Assembly (NCBI GenBank): GCA_034112445.1
Contig: JAWUVI010000022.1
Coordinates: 124,001-188,000, forward strand
DNA: 64,000 nt
DNA from: Pelagadaptatus sp034112445
GTDB lineage: Bacteria; Pseudomonadota; Gammaproteobacteria; Pseudomonadales; Cellvibrionaceae
Direction: 5' to 3'
Below are positions 24,026 through 32,942 of the stretch, in pieces. A model generated the notes under the pieces. It was not told the DNA's origin, ran no database searches, and worked only from the letters and a program-made list of their open reading frames with translations. The position numbers and the translations under genes were made by a program. How positions within the stretch are numbered: position 1 is the first letter of the stretch; every line of letters begins with the position of its first letter.

Positions 24026-24109
24026 GCCATCTCAATTAGACGGATGACCATTAATGAGTCAAACTTAGCCGACTATTTTCAGCGGCTAAAATAAGTAAAG
24101 GAATTAAAC

Positions 24110-25237
24110 ATGAGCGAAGCTAACGTTGTTATCAGCGGTATGGGGTTATGGACACCTGAACACTCCATATCCAATGAAGAGTTAGTCGTGGCGTACAACG
24201 CCTATTGCGAAAAATATAATGCCGAAAATGCAGCTGCCATCGACGCAGGAACAATAGAAGCCAAGCCTTCGTCTACTGCCGCATTTATTGAAAAAGCATC
24301 AGGCATTAAATCTCGTTACGTTTATATCAAAGATGGCATTCTTGACGTTGACCGCATGTCTCCACGCATTCCACTTCGCGCTGAAGAAGAAACGTCAGAT
24401 CAAGCAGAAATGGCTATTAAAGCAGCCAAAAAAGCTATGGCCGCCGCAAATAAAAAACCTGAAGATATAGATGCCGTCATTGTTGCCTGCGCTTACACCC
24501 AACGCTCTTATCCGGCAATTGCCATAGAAGTTCAAGGTGCACTTGGCATCCAAGGTTTTGGCTTTGATATGCTAGTAGCATGCTCAGCCGCCACCTTTGC
24601 ACTACAACGCGCTTATGAAATGATTGCTGCAGGTACAGCCAAATGTGTCCTGGCTATCAACCCAGAACTAACCTCGCCACAAAATAACTTTCGCAGTCGT
24701 GACAGCCATTTTATTTTTGGAGATGTCGCTACCGCTACTATCATTGAAAGCTCCGACACCTGTGACTCTGCTAACGCTTACGATATTTTAGGCACAAAAA
24801 CTGTCACAACTTTTTCAAACAACATCCGCTCAAACATCGGATACATGCTTAACGCCAATGATGATGATCCACGCAGTGAGCACAACTACTTTCATCAAAA
24901 TGGCCGCAAGGTATTTAAAGAAGTTTGCCCTATGGCGGCTGATCATATTACCACCCACCTAAGCGATACGGGCGTTGCGGTGTCTGACGTAAAACGCTGG
25001 TGGCTGCATCAGGCCAACATTAATATGAACACGCTCATTTCTCGTAAATTATTGGGAAGGGATCCAGAGCCAGGCGAAGCGCCCATTGTACTTGATGAAT
25101 ATGCCAACACTGCATCGGCAGGCTCTTTAATTGCATTCAACTTGAACCACGAAGATTTGCAATCAGGTGATCACGGTGTCATCTGTTCATTCGGAGCTGG
25201 GTACTCTATCGGCAGCCTAGTATTGCGAAAGCGCTAA
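24110..25237 (+). CDS. beta-ketoacyl-ACP synthase III homologue (PA3286-like)
   Basis: 375 residues, longer than housekeeping FabH. The Cys-His-Asn triad is visible: Cys in MLVACSAATFAL, His in WWLHQANINMN and Asn in YANTASAGSLIAF. It resembles the Pseudomonas KASIII homologue that condenses medium-chain acyl-CoA from beta-oxidation with malonyl-ACP, shunting degradation products into fatty-acid synthesis. That specific substrate is inferred from overall resemblance. A short hairpin (24065-24089) lies in its leader. It is followed five bases later by srkA. Confidence 0.85.
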   Translation: MSEANVVISGMGLWTPEHSISNEELVVAYNAYCEKYNAENAAAIDAGTIEAKPSSTAAFIEKASGIKSRYVYIKDGILDVDRMSPRIPLRAEEETSDQAEMAIKAAKKAMAAANKKPEDIDAVIVACAYTQRSYPAIAIEVQGALGIQGFGFDMLVACSAATFALQRAYEMIAAGTAKCVLAINPELTSPQNNFRSRDSHFIFGDVATATIIESSDTCDSANAYDILGTKTVTTFSNNIRSNIGYMLNANDDDPRSEHNYFHQNGRKVFKEVCPMAADHITTHLSDTGVAVSDVKRWWLHQANINMNTLISRKLLGRDPEPGEAPIVLDEYANTASAGSLIAFNLNHEDLQSGDHGVICSFGAGYSIGSLVLRKR

Positions 25238-25242
25238 CAACT

Positions 25243-26274
25243 TTGACAAACTCTAATGCCGCCGATAACCAGCCCACCAAATCTTTAGCCGAACATCCGT
25301 TTGCGGCCCTCACACCAGATCAGGTTCTGGATGCTATAGAAGCTGAGGGTCTGTATTGCGACGGAAGAATCTACCCTTTAAATAGCTATGAAAATCGTGT
25401 CTATCAAATTGGCATTGAAGATTCAGATCCGATCATTGCAAAGTTCTACCGACCCAAGCGCTGGAGCTTTGAACAGATACAAGAAGACCACGATTTCTGT
25501 TTTGAACTGGCCGACAATGAATTCCCTGTAGTTGCCCCTATACGCGATCAAAATCAGGCAAGCATACGCCAACAAGCTGGATTTTCACTGGCATTATTTA
25601 AACGCAGAGGGGGTCACGCTCCCGAGCTGGACCATGAAGACAACCTTACTATTATGGGGCGAGCATTAGCACGGCTACACAATGTTGGTTACCTTAAAAC
25701 TTTTGAGCATCGCCCGACGATCAATGTACAAAATTTTGCCATCAGCAACGTTGAATTTTTGCTGGAAAATAATTTTATCCCGAACGAATTGCTTCCCGCC
25801 TATCAAAGCTTAACCAAAGATATCATCCCAAAGTTAGAAGATGCTTTTACTGCTGTAAATTATGAGCCATTACGAATCCATGGCGACTGCCACCCCGGCA
25901 ATATTTTGTGGCGCGACGATACGCCTAACTTTGTAGATTTTGACGACACCCGCAATGGTCCAGCTATTCAAGATCTATGGATGCTGTTATCTGGAGACAA
26001 ACAGCAGCAGCAAATTCAATTAGACAAAGTACTCAAAGGCTATCGACAGTTCTGTCATTTTAACAGCGCTGAATTAAAGCTAATTGAACCACTGCGTACT
26101 CTGCGGATCATTTACTTTTCGGCGTGGCTGGCTCGTCGCTGGCAAGACCCAGCATTTCCTCAAGCGTTTCCTTGGTTCAACAGCATAAAATATTGGTCAG
26201 AGCACATACTTACTTTGCGCGAACAGCAGGCGGCCCTGTCTGAGCCTTCGTTAATGATGCCGGATATTCTTTAA
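25243..26274 (+). CDS. srkA: stress response serine/threonine kinase SrkA (YihE/RdoA)
   Basis: 343 residues. The N-terminal PLNSYENRVYQIG segment and IAKFYRPKRW (Lys) are typical of SrkA. The catalytic loop HGDCHPGNILW and metal-binding VDFDDTRNGP lie near 207-230. SrkA counters programmed death after stress in enterobacteria. The start is TTG 25243; the first in-frame ATG falls inside the family-conserved region, so a non-ATG start is likely although the ribosome binding site is weak. Confidence 0.9.
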   Translation: MTNSNAADNQPTKSLAEHPFAALTPDQVLDAIEAEGLYCDGRIYPLNSYENRVYQIGIEDSDPIIAKFYRPKRWSFEQIQEDHDFCFELADNEFPVVAPIRDQNQASIRQQAGFSLALFKRRGGHAPELDHEDNLTIMGRALARLHNVGYLKTFEHRPTINVQNFAISNVEFLLENNFIPNELLPAYQSLTKDIIPKLEDAFTAVNYEPLRIHGDCHPGNILWRDDTPNFVDFDDTRNGPAIQDLWMLLSGDKQQQQIQLDKVLKGYRQFCHFNSAELKLIEPLRTLRIIYFSAWLARRWQDPAFPQAFPWFNSIKYWSEHILTLREQQAALSEPSLMMPDIL

Positions 26275-26352
26275 CCGACCTAGAAAAGTCGTCCGCTTAT
26301 CTATATTGTTAGCTCTTCGTTCAACACGCTTACCGCATAGAGATAAATCGGC

Positions 26353-27129
26353 ATGCCACTTAACCATTTACTTTGGGAAGACATTCAAAATGCAACCGTT
26401 CAACAGGCTGCCGACGAGCCCATTTTAGCTAGCTTTTTACACACCACCATTTTGAATCACTCAACTTTAGGCGAGGCATTGAGTTATCACCTATCCAGTA
26501 AACTCGAGAGTCCCGCTGCATCGGCCATGCTTATTCGCGATGTTATCAAGCAAGCCTTAGACAGCGAACCATCGATTTTGGAAGCCGTTGCAGCAGACCT
26601 TATAGCGATTAAAAAAAGAGACTCAGCCTGCTCCAATCTCGCCACCCCTTTTTTGTTTTTTAAAGGCTTTCATGCCCTTCAGGTTCACCGAGTTGCCCAT
26701 TGGCTATGGATCAATAATCGTCGAGAACTCGCCTTATTTTTGCAAAATAGAAGCTCCGTTATCTTTGCCGTAGACATCCATCCCGCCGCACAAATAGGTA
26801 AAGGTATTATGCTGGATCATGCAACAGGCATTGTTATTGGCGAGACCGCTATCGTTGAAGATAATGTATCTCTGATGCAGTCCGTCACCCTTGGCGGCAC
26901 AGGTAAAGATATTGGAGACAGGCACCCTAAAGTAAGGGCAGGGGTGATGATTGGTCCCGGTTCAAAAATACTTGGTAATATTGAAATTGGCACGGGCGCA
27001 AAGGTTTGTTCTGGCAGCGTCGTATTAAAGTCCGTGAAAGCTCATACTACGGTAGCAGGAGTCCCCGCGCTGGAGGTTGGCCATCCTGACTGTCAGCAAC
27101 CCGCGTTGGATATGAACCAAAACATTTGA
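26353..27129 (+). CDS. cysE: serine O-acetyltransferase CysE
   Basis: 258 residues. CysE acetylates L-serine with acetyl-CoA in the first step of cysteine synthesis. The N-terminal helical domain (1-140) is followed by a left-handed beta-helix of hexapeptide repeats, with the catalytic His in LDHATGIVIGETA and GGTGKDIGDRHPKV. Length is close to the enterobacterial enzyme. It is the last gene of this plus-strand group and converges on fimX with a two-base gap. Confidence 0.94.
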   Translation: MPLNHLLWEDIQNATVQQAADEPILASFLHTTILNHSTLGEALSYHLSSKLESPAASAMLIRDVIKQALDSEPSILEAVAADLIAIKKRDSACSNLATPFLFFKGFHALQVHRVAHWLWINNRRELALFLQNRSSVIFAVDIHPAAQIGKGIMLDHATGIVIGETAIVEDNVSLMQSVTLGGTGKDIGDRHPKVRAGVMIGPGSKILGNIEIGTGAKVCSGSVVLKSVKAHTTVAGVPALEVGHPDCQQPALDMNQNI

Positions 27130-27131
27130 GC

Positions 27132-29228
27132 TTATTCTTCCATATTAAAATCATAAGTCATGTCGGCACTAGGGGCTTGCAAATAATGCCCCTGAATATA
27201 ATGAACTCCTGTCTGCCATAATGAGGACAAAACACTAGCGTTCTCTACAAACGGTACAATCGTTAATTTATCTAACTCTAATAAATCACTGATTAATTTA
27301 CTGAGCGTTTCAGGACTTTCATCGTTATTTTGAATATCCAAAGTAAAAGATCCGTGAACTTTAATAAAGTCCGGAGATGCATGCTGTAAGGTATTAAACG
27401 GGTTCAAAGAACAACCAAAGTTACTGATCGAAGTGAGGCATTTCAAAGCTGCCAAACCTTCAAAAAAAGCTTTCGCATCGTTCAAATGATTAGTTATGTC
27501 AGTTTCTGACATTTGAAAAACAATGCTGTCCGCGGGTAGTTTGGCGGCTTTAAATGCTACACCAAGCCAAGGCAGTAAGGTGCTATCACACAGAGACTGC
27601 CGACTGATATTAATCAGCATTCGAGTTTTAGCGCCTTTAGCACGATGCTTAGACAAGACTTTAATCGATTCTAAAATAACCCAACGGTCGATTTTAGTGG
27701 TGGCACCAATTTGGTCGGCCGACGCAAGAAAACTGTTGGGCGATATGTCCTCACCATCAGCCTCGCCCTTCATTCGCAATAAAACTTCATAGAAGCCATC
27801 TTCCGAACCGCGCAAACTGATAATTGGCTGAAACAATAAAGTGAAATTATTATTATCGAGAGCGGCTTGCACCATTTTTGCAATATCAACAGTTGGCTCA
27901 TCATCAGTAGCCTCCGACTCAAACAAATTAACTGAGTTGCCTTCATCATCATGAGCACGATGATAGCTTTCGCACGCCCGCAAAGATTGATCAATGATCG
28001 CACCCGGGTTCGTTGTCGTTTCGTTAACTAGCGCCACACCTATGGTTACAGTCGTCTGAATAGTAATGCCATCGACATCAATAATATGGTCATTAATGTC
28101 TTGCCTGATTTTTTCAGCTTGAACTAAAGCCGCATCAGCATTTTTCCCCGGCGCTAATAACATAAAGGAATCGTCGGAGAATCGAGCCAACGTCTGACCT
28201 GACTCACAACAGGCTTGAATGCAGTTCGCAATATCAATAACGACAACATCGGTTCCCGCCACACCGATTTTTTCTTGAACAACTTCAAACAGCTTGTCTA
28301 TTTCAATGTAATACAACGAACTTGATGTTTCATTAGCAACCGCTCGAGAAACTTCCAATTCCAATTGCTCAGTCACATACGCTCTATTGTATAACCCCGT
28401 CACCGAGTCTTGGCTTTTAACCTTCTCTAATTCAGCCTCTAATTCAACACTGTTTCCTTTGCTCGCCTTAATTAAAAACTGAATGCAAAACTCTTCTTCG
28501 AATAAGGCATTTGCAACTTCTACTTTCAGTGAAGAGGAAGACCCATCTTCTTTGAGACCACGAAAACTAAACTCACAACTTTCAGCTTCGTCGCCTTTCA
28601 GATTGAAGCTTTTAAGAAATCGTTTAACCGCATCGTGATCATCGTCGGCAACCATATCGATAACCGGCATACATTCAATATCGTCTTTATCATCGTAACC
28701 AAAGTTTTCTGCGTACGACTGATTGGCGTATAGATACATGCCATCTTGAACATAAGCTATACCATCACGTGAACTGTCTAACAATAGTTGACTACGACGT
28801 TCAGCCTCCTTGAATTGCCGCTCAGATTGTCGCTTATCTTTACGATTACTGCGGTTTTCTAACTCGCGCTGCATAACCAATAATAAATGCTGATCTTGGT
28901 CTAACAAGACCACATCAGCGGCTCCCAACTTAAGCCCCTCAACCACCGATTGCGAACCCTCTTGATCCGTTAAAAGAATAACCGGCACGTCTTTATTTAA
29001 ACGTTTAATCTGACGAATAGCAGAACCTGCATCCACGGACTGAGCACTACTATGAGCAATCATAATATCCCACACTTGCTCTTGAAGTAATTTGATCAAG
29101 CCCTCTTCACTTTCAACGTGCTGCGCGCGAGTAGTCCGGCCCGCATTGTTCAGCATACTGATTAGGCGTTCAGCTTCATCGCGAGAATCATGAACAATTA
29201 AGAGTCTTATAGTGTCGTTAACATTCAT
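27132..29228 (-). CDS. fimX: FimX-type c-di-GMP receptor (REC-PAS-GGDEF-EAL, degenerate)
   Basis: 698 residues. Order: receiver-like domain (IRLLIVHDSRDEAERLIS, 1-130), PAS (about 150-260), degenerate GGDEF (SDDSF in place of GGDEF, near 350) and degenerate EAL (EVLLR in place of EAL, near 475; the catalytic DDFG motif is SNFG). This pattern matches FimX of Pseudomonas, which binds c-di-GMP without turning it over and directs type IV pilus assembly at the pole. ATG 29228 is chosen over an upstream TTG because it aligns with the FimX N-terminus. Confidence 0.88.
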   Translation of the reverse strand: MNVNDTIRLLIVHDSRDEAERLISMLNNAGRTTRAQHVESEEGLIKLLQEQVWDIMIAHSSAQSVDAGSAIRQIKRLNKDVPVILLTDQEGSQSVVEGLKLGAADVVLLDQDQHLLLVMQRELENRSNRKDKRQSERQFKEAERRSQLLLDSSRDGIAYVQDGMYLYANQSYAENFGYDDKDDIECMPVIDMVADDDHDAVKRFLKSFNLKGDEAESCEFSFRGLKEDGSSSSLKVEVANALFEEEFCIQFLIKASKGNSVELEAELEKVKSQDSVTGLYNRAYVTEQLELEVSRAVANETSSSLYYIEIDKLFEVVQEKIGVAGTDVVVIDIANCIQACCESGQTLARFSDDSFMLLAPGKNADAALVQAEKIRQDINDHIIDVDGITIQTTVTIGVALVNETTTNPGAIIDQSLRACESYHRAHDDEGNSVNLFESEATDDEPTVDIAKMVQAALDNNNFTLLFQPIISLRGSEDGFYEVLLRMKGEADGEDISPNSFLASADQIGATTKIDRWVILESIKVLSKHRAKGAKTRMLINISRQSLCDSTLLPWLGVAFKAAKLPADSIVFQMSETDITNHLNDAKAFFEGLAALKCLTSISNFGCSLNPFNTLQHASPDFIKVHGSFTLDIQNNDESPETLSKLISDLLELDKLTIVPFVENASVLSSLWQTGVHYIQGHYLQAPSADMTYDFNMEE

Positions 29229-29257
29229 TGTTAATACGGGATATCCATAGAGTTTAG

Positions 29258-31045
29258 TTACCAATCATCGGCGAAATTACGATCTTCTTCAATGCCTGCC
29301 GGCGGCTTATCCGGGTTATTATCCAGCAGACGAAAACTGAATTGATTTATAGCGCTGGTATGAAAAAGCCGCTTGATTAAAAAAGTAGTTTCTTCCGCCC
29401 CATGATTATTCTTAATCGCCTTATCCCCTGCGCGAAACGGCAGCAGAGGTAAAATAAGAGATGCCGGTGCTTTTGTTGCTTTAAATTCTGGGATTAAAAG
29501 AGCACGCATAAAGTCGCCATGCTCACCCGTCGTGTGTACTTTTTTAAGCGCATACGGTCTCGCTTGAGGAGCCAACATCAGCACTCCTAATTGTGAGCTG
29601 CCTTTATGCTGACGAACCCAACGGATAACCCCAATAGACCATTTATTTCTGGATTGTTCCCTAACACCCAATATTTCACCTACTTTTGCATTGGCAGGAA
29701 TTGCATCCCGCCAAGCCAAACAATAACCTTCAGGGCTAGCATCAGCAGTTACCGTCTGAAAAATCGGGTATTTTTGTTTGTGATCAATCTCGTCCTGTGG
29801 CTTTTCGACAGCGTAATCTAAAGACACCAATCCCCGATGCTGGGATTCGGCATCAGGAGCACTTCCCCAAACATCGTTATCTCGACTTAAATTATGGGTT
29901 TCAAAGTTAATTGATCGTTTAACCGCGTGCTCATCTTGCTTAGGAAAAACAAAAGACGTAAACGGCGTTTCGTCAGACAGATGAAAATGTATCGAACTCA
30001 AACCAATAACAATATCCAGCACACTATGATTGGCGATTCGCTTACTGCTGCGCTGACGAGCAATACCCCAAGACTCACAAACCTGGGTCACAACCGAGGA
30101 TGGCAATCCTTTAGGGACAGTAATAAAGGTATTATCACCCGAACTTTCTTCGTGCCTTTCTAATGCAACCACGATGGGTGTTAAATCAAGTTCTCGCAGC
30201 AACCCGCTGACGCTTTCAGAGCTACGAGACTTATATTCAGGCCCGTGATTTGAACCTAAATTAATTAAGAATAAATTTTTGGTGTTCTCATCGATTTCGG
30301 CCAAATGAATTTTGGTCGACCATTCCTCTAACGCATCATATAAAGCCAACAATTCAGATTGGCGTAACTGATTAGGTCGAGCCGACGCAAGCATCAAGGT
30401 TCGAATATAGCTTTGCTCAATGGTATTAGCTTTTAGTTGCTTGAGCATATGGTCCTGGCAGGACAACTTCAGTAAACCTAACTCTTCAGCCAATAAGTAA
30501 AGACTGTTCATCTCATGCCAAAGCTGAGCCGGTGTGGCCGTATACAGCTGGGCACTTCGTAGAAATTGTAATCCACAGCCTGTAATCGCACGATGCAGTG
30601 ACAAGCTTAAATCGGCCTGATCTTGGTTTTTAATTTTTTTCCCTAGATTTTTAAGCACGAGCTGCTTGAACACAACCAAATAGCCGTTACTCATATGCTT
30701 TTGTAACGCCTGAGCAATAACCGCTGTTTTCATTGCTCCTTCAGGCAAGATCAATGGCTGGTTCAGAAAATTTTGCGCCAAACCTTGAACGCATTGCTGA
30801 ACATAAGGCCGCAAAGCCTCAAGCATTTTTAGTCGATCCGCAGGAGCAACTTCTAATCTAACAAGCTCAGGAAGCGCTTGATACAACATCACGCTGGTAT
30901 TACTGATACGAGTAGCGGGTAATGCACCTGCCCACTCAACTACCGAAGAGACACGCGCGTCCTTACAAAATGCCAGCTCAGATATATTCTGTTCAGGTAA
31001 TTTTATAGAGTCTACAAGCTGTTTAATTGATTCTTCGGAAGTCAT
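29258..31045 (-). CDS. uncharacterised FimX-linked protein
   Basis: 595 residues encoded just upstream of fimX on the same strand. The N-terminal two thirds is helical and unfamiliar. The C-terminal part (about 430-500) contains SIGVIRWVRQHKGSSQLGV and QARPYALKK, a short beta-rich pattern like PilZ-type or related RNA/nucleotide-sensing folds, but the classic RxxxR and DxSxxG PilZ motifs are not evident. A similar large gene neighbours fimX in Pseudomonas from memory. Function is unknown; a role with FimX in pilus control is inference from position. Confidence 0.7.
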   Translation of the reverse strand: MTSEESIKQLVDSIKLPEQNISELAFCKDARVSSVVEWAGALPATRISNTSVMLYQALPELVRLEVAPADRLKMLEALRPYVQQCVQGLAQNFLNQPLILPEGAMKTAVIAQALQKHMSNGYLVVFKQLVLKNLGKKIKNQDQADLSLSLHRAITGCGLQFLRSAQLYTATPAQLWHEMNSLYLLAEELGLLKLSCQDHMLKQLKANTIEQSYIRTLMLASARPNQLRQSELLALYDALEEWSTKIHLAEIDENTKNLFLINLGSNHGPEYKSRSSESVSGLLRELDLTPIVVALERHEESSGDNTFITVPKGLPSSVVTQVCESWGIARQRSSKRIANHSVLDIVIGLSSIHFHLSDETPFTSFVFPKQDEHAVKRSINFETHNLSRDNDVWGSAPDAESQHRGLVSLDYAVEKPQDEIDHKQKYPIFQTVTADASPEGYCLAWRDAIPANAKVGEILGVREQSRNKWSIGVIRWVRQHKGSSQLGVLMLAPQARPYALKKVHTTGEHGDFMRALLIPEFKATKAPASLILPLLPFRAGDKAIKNNHGAEETTFLIKRLFHTSAINQFSFRLLDNNPDKPPAGIEEDRNFADDW

Positions 31046-31090
31046 TTTTGTCTAATTCATAAATCCATTTTGGCAGTATAGTAAATCATC

Positions 31091-31128
31091 CTGAAACTGT
31101 AACATCAGACTGAAACTGTAACATCAGA
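31091..31128. repeat. Exact 19-bp tandem duplication at the 3' end of epmB
   Basis: CTGAAACTGTAACATCAGA occurs at 31091-31109 and again, directly adjoining, at 31110-31128. The second copy includes the epmB stop codon, so the stop-containing end of the gene appears duplicated downstream. Confidence 0.9.
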
Positions 31129-32152
31129 CTACCCATGTTTTGGAACCATGATTTGGCTCTTCAGCCACCAATTTAGGAACAAGATAGCCAGGCAAATTTT
31201 CCTGCATCTGTCTGTGCAATTGAAGCGCATCATCATGAGCACATTCAAAATGGGCCGCCCCTTGCACCCGGTCTAACAAGTGTAAATAATACGGTAACAC
31301 ACCACAGGAAAACAGCTTTTCGCTTAATTCGATTTGAACTCCAAGAGTATCATTAACCCCTTTCAATAACACGGCCTGATTCAAAACAGTAATACCCAAC
31401 ACCCTTAGCTGGTCTATCCGCAGAGCCAAGTCTCGATCAATTTCATTAGCATGATTTATATGTAAAACGAAAACCGTTTTTAATGTAACACTGTCCAACC
31501 AATTCAGCAGGCTATCGTCTATTCTCTGAGGAATAACCACAGGCAAGCGCGTATGAAATCTCAAGCGCCTAACATGAGAAATCGACTCCAGTTGCTCAAC
31601 CATCCAAGCCAATTGCTTATCGCTATTCATGAGTGGATCACCACCACTAAAGATCACTTCCGTGATACTGCTGTCGGCACGAATTGAATCAAATACAGCC
31701 AGCCATTCATCCCTTGAAGGATTATTATCTTGATACGGAAAGTGCCTACGAAAACAGTACCGGCAGTTAACCGCACAACTGGGAGCCGCCATCAACAACA
31801 CTCGGCCTTGGTACTTATGAATAATACCCTTAGCGACATTCGAGTCAGACTCAAGTAGCGGATCGATACTATAATTCGGTTTTTCAAAAAGCTCATCTCT
31901 GATAGGCAATACTTGCCTCAACAGCGGGTCATTCACATCGCCTTTTTTCATTTTGCGAACAAACGCTCTAGGTACTCGCAACGGAAAAGCATCAGCGGCT
32001 TGTATTGCCGCCTTCAATAAAGAGCCAGGCAACTCTAGACAACTCAATAGCTCTTCTGGCGTACAGATTAATTGCTGCATTTCTTCTTGCCAGCTCAAGC
32101 TTGGCTGCAGGTTAATTAGGCGAGACTCAGGCATAACTGTTTTAACGGGCAT
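31124..32152 (-). CDS. epmB: EF-P beta-lysylation protein EpmB (KamA-family radical SAM)
   Basis: 342 residues. The radical SAM motif CAVNCRYCFRRHFPY lies near 125-140, with SGGDPLMNSD and RLRFHTRLPV typical of lysine 2,3-aminomutases. EpmB isomerises alpha-lysine to beta-lysine for attachment to EF-P. It is divergent from efp, and epmA lies just beyond, so the assignment is stronger than for an isolated KamA homologue. The 3' end carries a 19-bp duplication. Confidence 0.95.
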   Translation of the reverse strand: MPVKTVMPESRLINLQPSLSWQEEMQQLICTPEELLSCLELPGSLLKAAIQAADAFPLRVPRAFVRKMKKGDVNDPLLRQVLPIRDELFEKPNYSIDPLLESDSNVAKGIIHKYQGRVLLMAAPSCAVNCRYCFRRHFPYQDNNPSRDEWLAVFDSIRADSSITEVIFSGGDPLMNSDKQLAWMVEQLESISHVRRLRFHTRLPVVIPQRIDDSLLNWLDSVTLKTVFVLHINHANEIDRDLALRIDQLRVLGITVLNQAVLLKGVNDTLGVQIELSEKLFSCGVLPYYLHLLDRVQGAAHFECAHDDALQLHRQMQENLPGYLVPKLVAEEPNHGSKTWVV

Positions 32153-32295
32153 TTCAACTTAATCATTTGCGGGTAAAAACACATTCTAAACGGACTGAAC
32201 AATTTTTTCTTAACGGATTAAAGCTTTTACAAAATTAGCTCATTAATTAGAGCATCCTAATCTCTCAAGGCTGTCCAAGCCAGTCATGGCTAGGC

Positions 32296-32301
32296 TATAA
32301 T
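32296..32301 (+). promoter_or_regulatory. Probable -10 box of efp
   Basis: TATAAT at 32296-32301, 41 bases before the efp ATG, in the 190-base gap divergent from epmB. Only weak -35 candidates (CTGTCC near 32271) are visible. Confidence 0.5.
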
Positions 32302-32342
32302 CGACTTCTTTATTCACACAAAAAACTAAGAGACTAAAACCA

Positions 32343-32912
32343 ATGGCTACCTTTTCGACTAACGAATTTCGCGGCGGCATGAAAGTTATGCTAGATGGCG
32401 AACCCTGCGCTATTTTAGAAAATGAATTCGTAAAGCCCGGTAAAGGTCAAGCCTTCAACCGCGTTCGCTTACGCAACTTAAATTCTGGTCGAGTCTGGGA
32501 GCGCACATTCAAATCAGGCGAATCTCTAGAGGCGGCCGATGTTCGCGACGTAGACATGGAATACCTCTACACCGATGGTGAATTTTGGCATTTTATGGAA
32601 CCAAATACCTTTGAACAATATCAGGCCGATGAAAATTCGGTTTCTGACTCAGCCAAGTGGTTAAGAGAACAAGATGTCGTCGCGGTTACTTTATTTAATG
32701 GCGCACCTTTGGCCGTTACACCGCCCAACCATGTTGAGCTAGAAATTATTGAGACCGATCCCGGCCTGAAAGGTGATACCGCTCAAGGTGGCACCAAACC
32801 AGCCACTCTATCAACTGGCGCCGTTGTAAAAGTCCCTCTGTTTTTATCTGAAAACGAAGTTATTCGTATCGACACCCGCACCGGAGAATACCTCGGCCGA
32901 GCCAAAGGGTAA
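32343..32912 (+). CDS. efp: elongation factor P
   Basis: 189 residues. EF-P rescues ribosomes stalled at polyproline stretches. The KOW-like N-terminal domain carries VKPGKGQAF with Lys34, the residue that receives beta-lysine, and the C-terminus ends RIDTRTGEYLGRAKG. Modification genes epmB (divergent) and epmA (next gene) surround it. The ATG is preceded by an A-rich leader with weak ribosome binding site similarity. Confidence 0.98.
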   Translation: MATFSTNEFRGGMKVMLDGEPCAILENEFVKPGKGQAFNRVRLRNLNSGRVWERTFKSGESLEAADVRDVDMEYLYTDGEFWHFMEPNTFEQYQADENSVSDSAKWLREQDVVAVTLFNGAPLAVTPPNHVELEIIETDPGLKGDTAQGGTKPATLSTGAVVKVPLFLSENEVIRIDTRTGEYLGRAKG

Positions 32913-32942
32913 TATTCTCATTAACGATAAGCTCGCAACACT

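Noticed and set aside
24065..24089. Terminator between comF and the KASIII gene
   Set aside because: A 7-bp hairpin exists (TTAGCCG/CGGCTAA) but has no U-run and sits right before the ribosome binding site, so termination is not supported.
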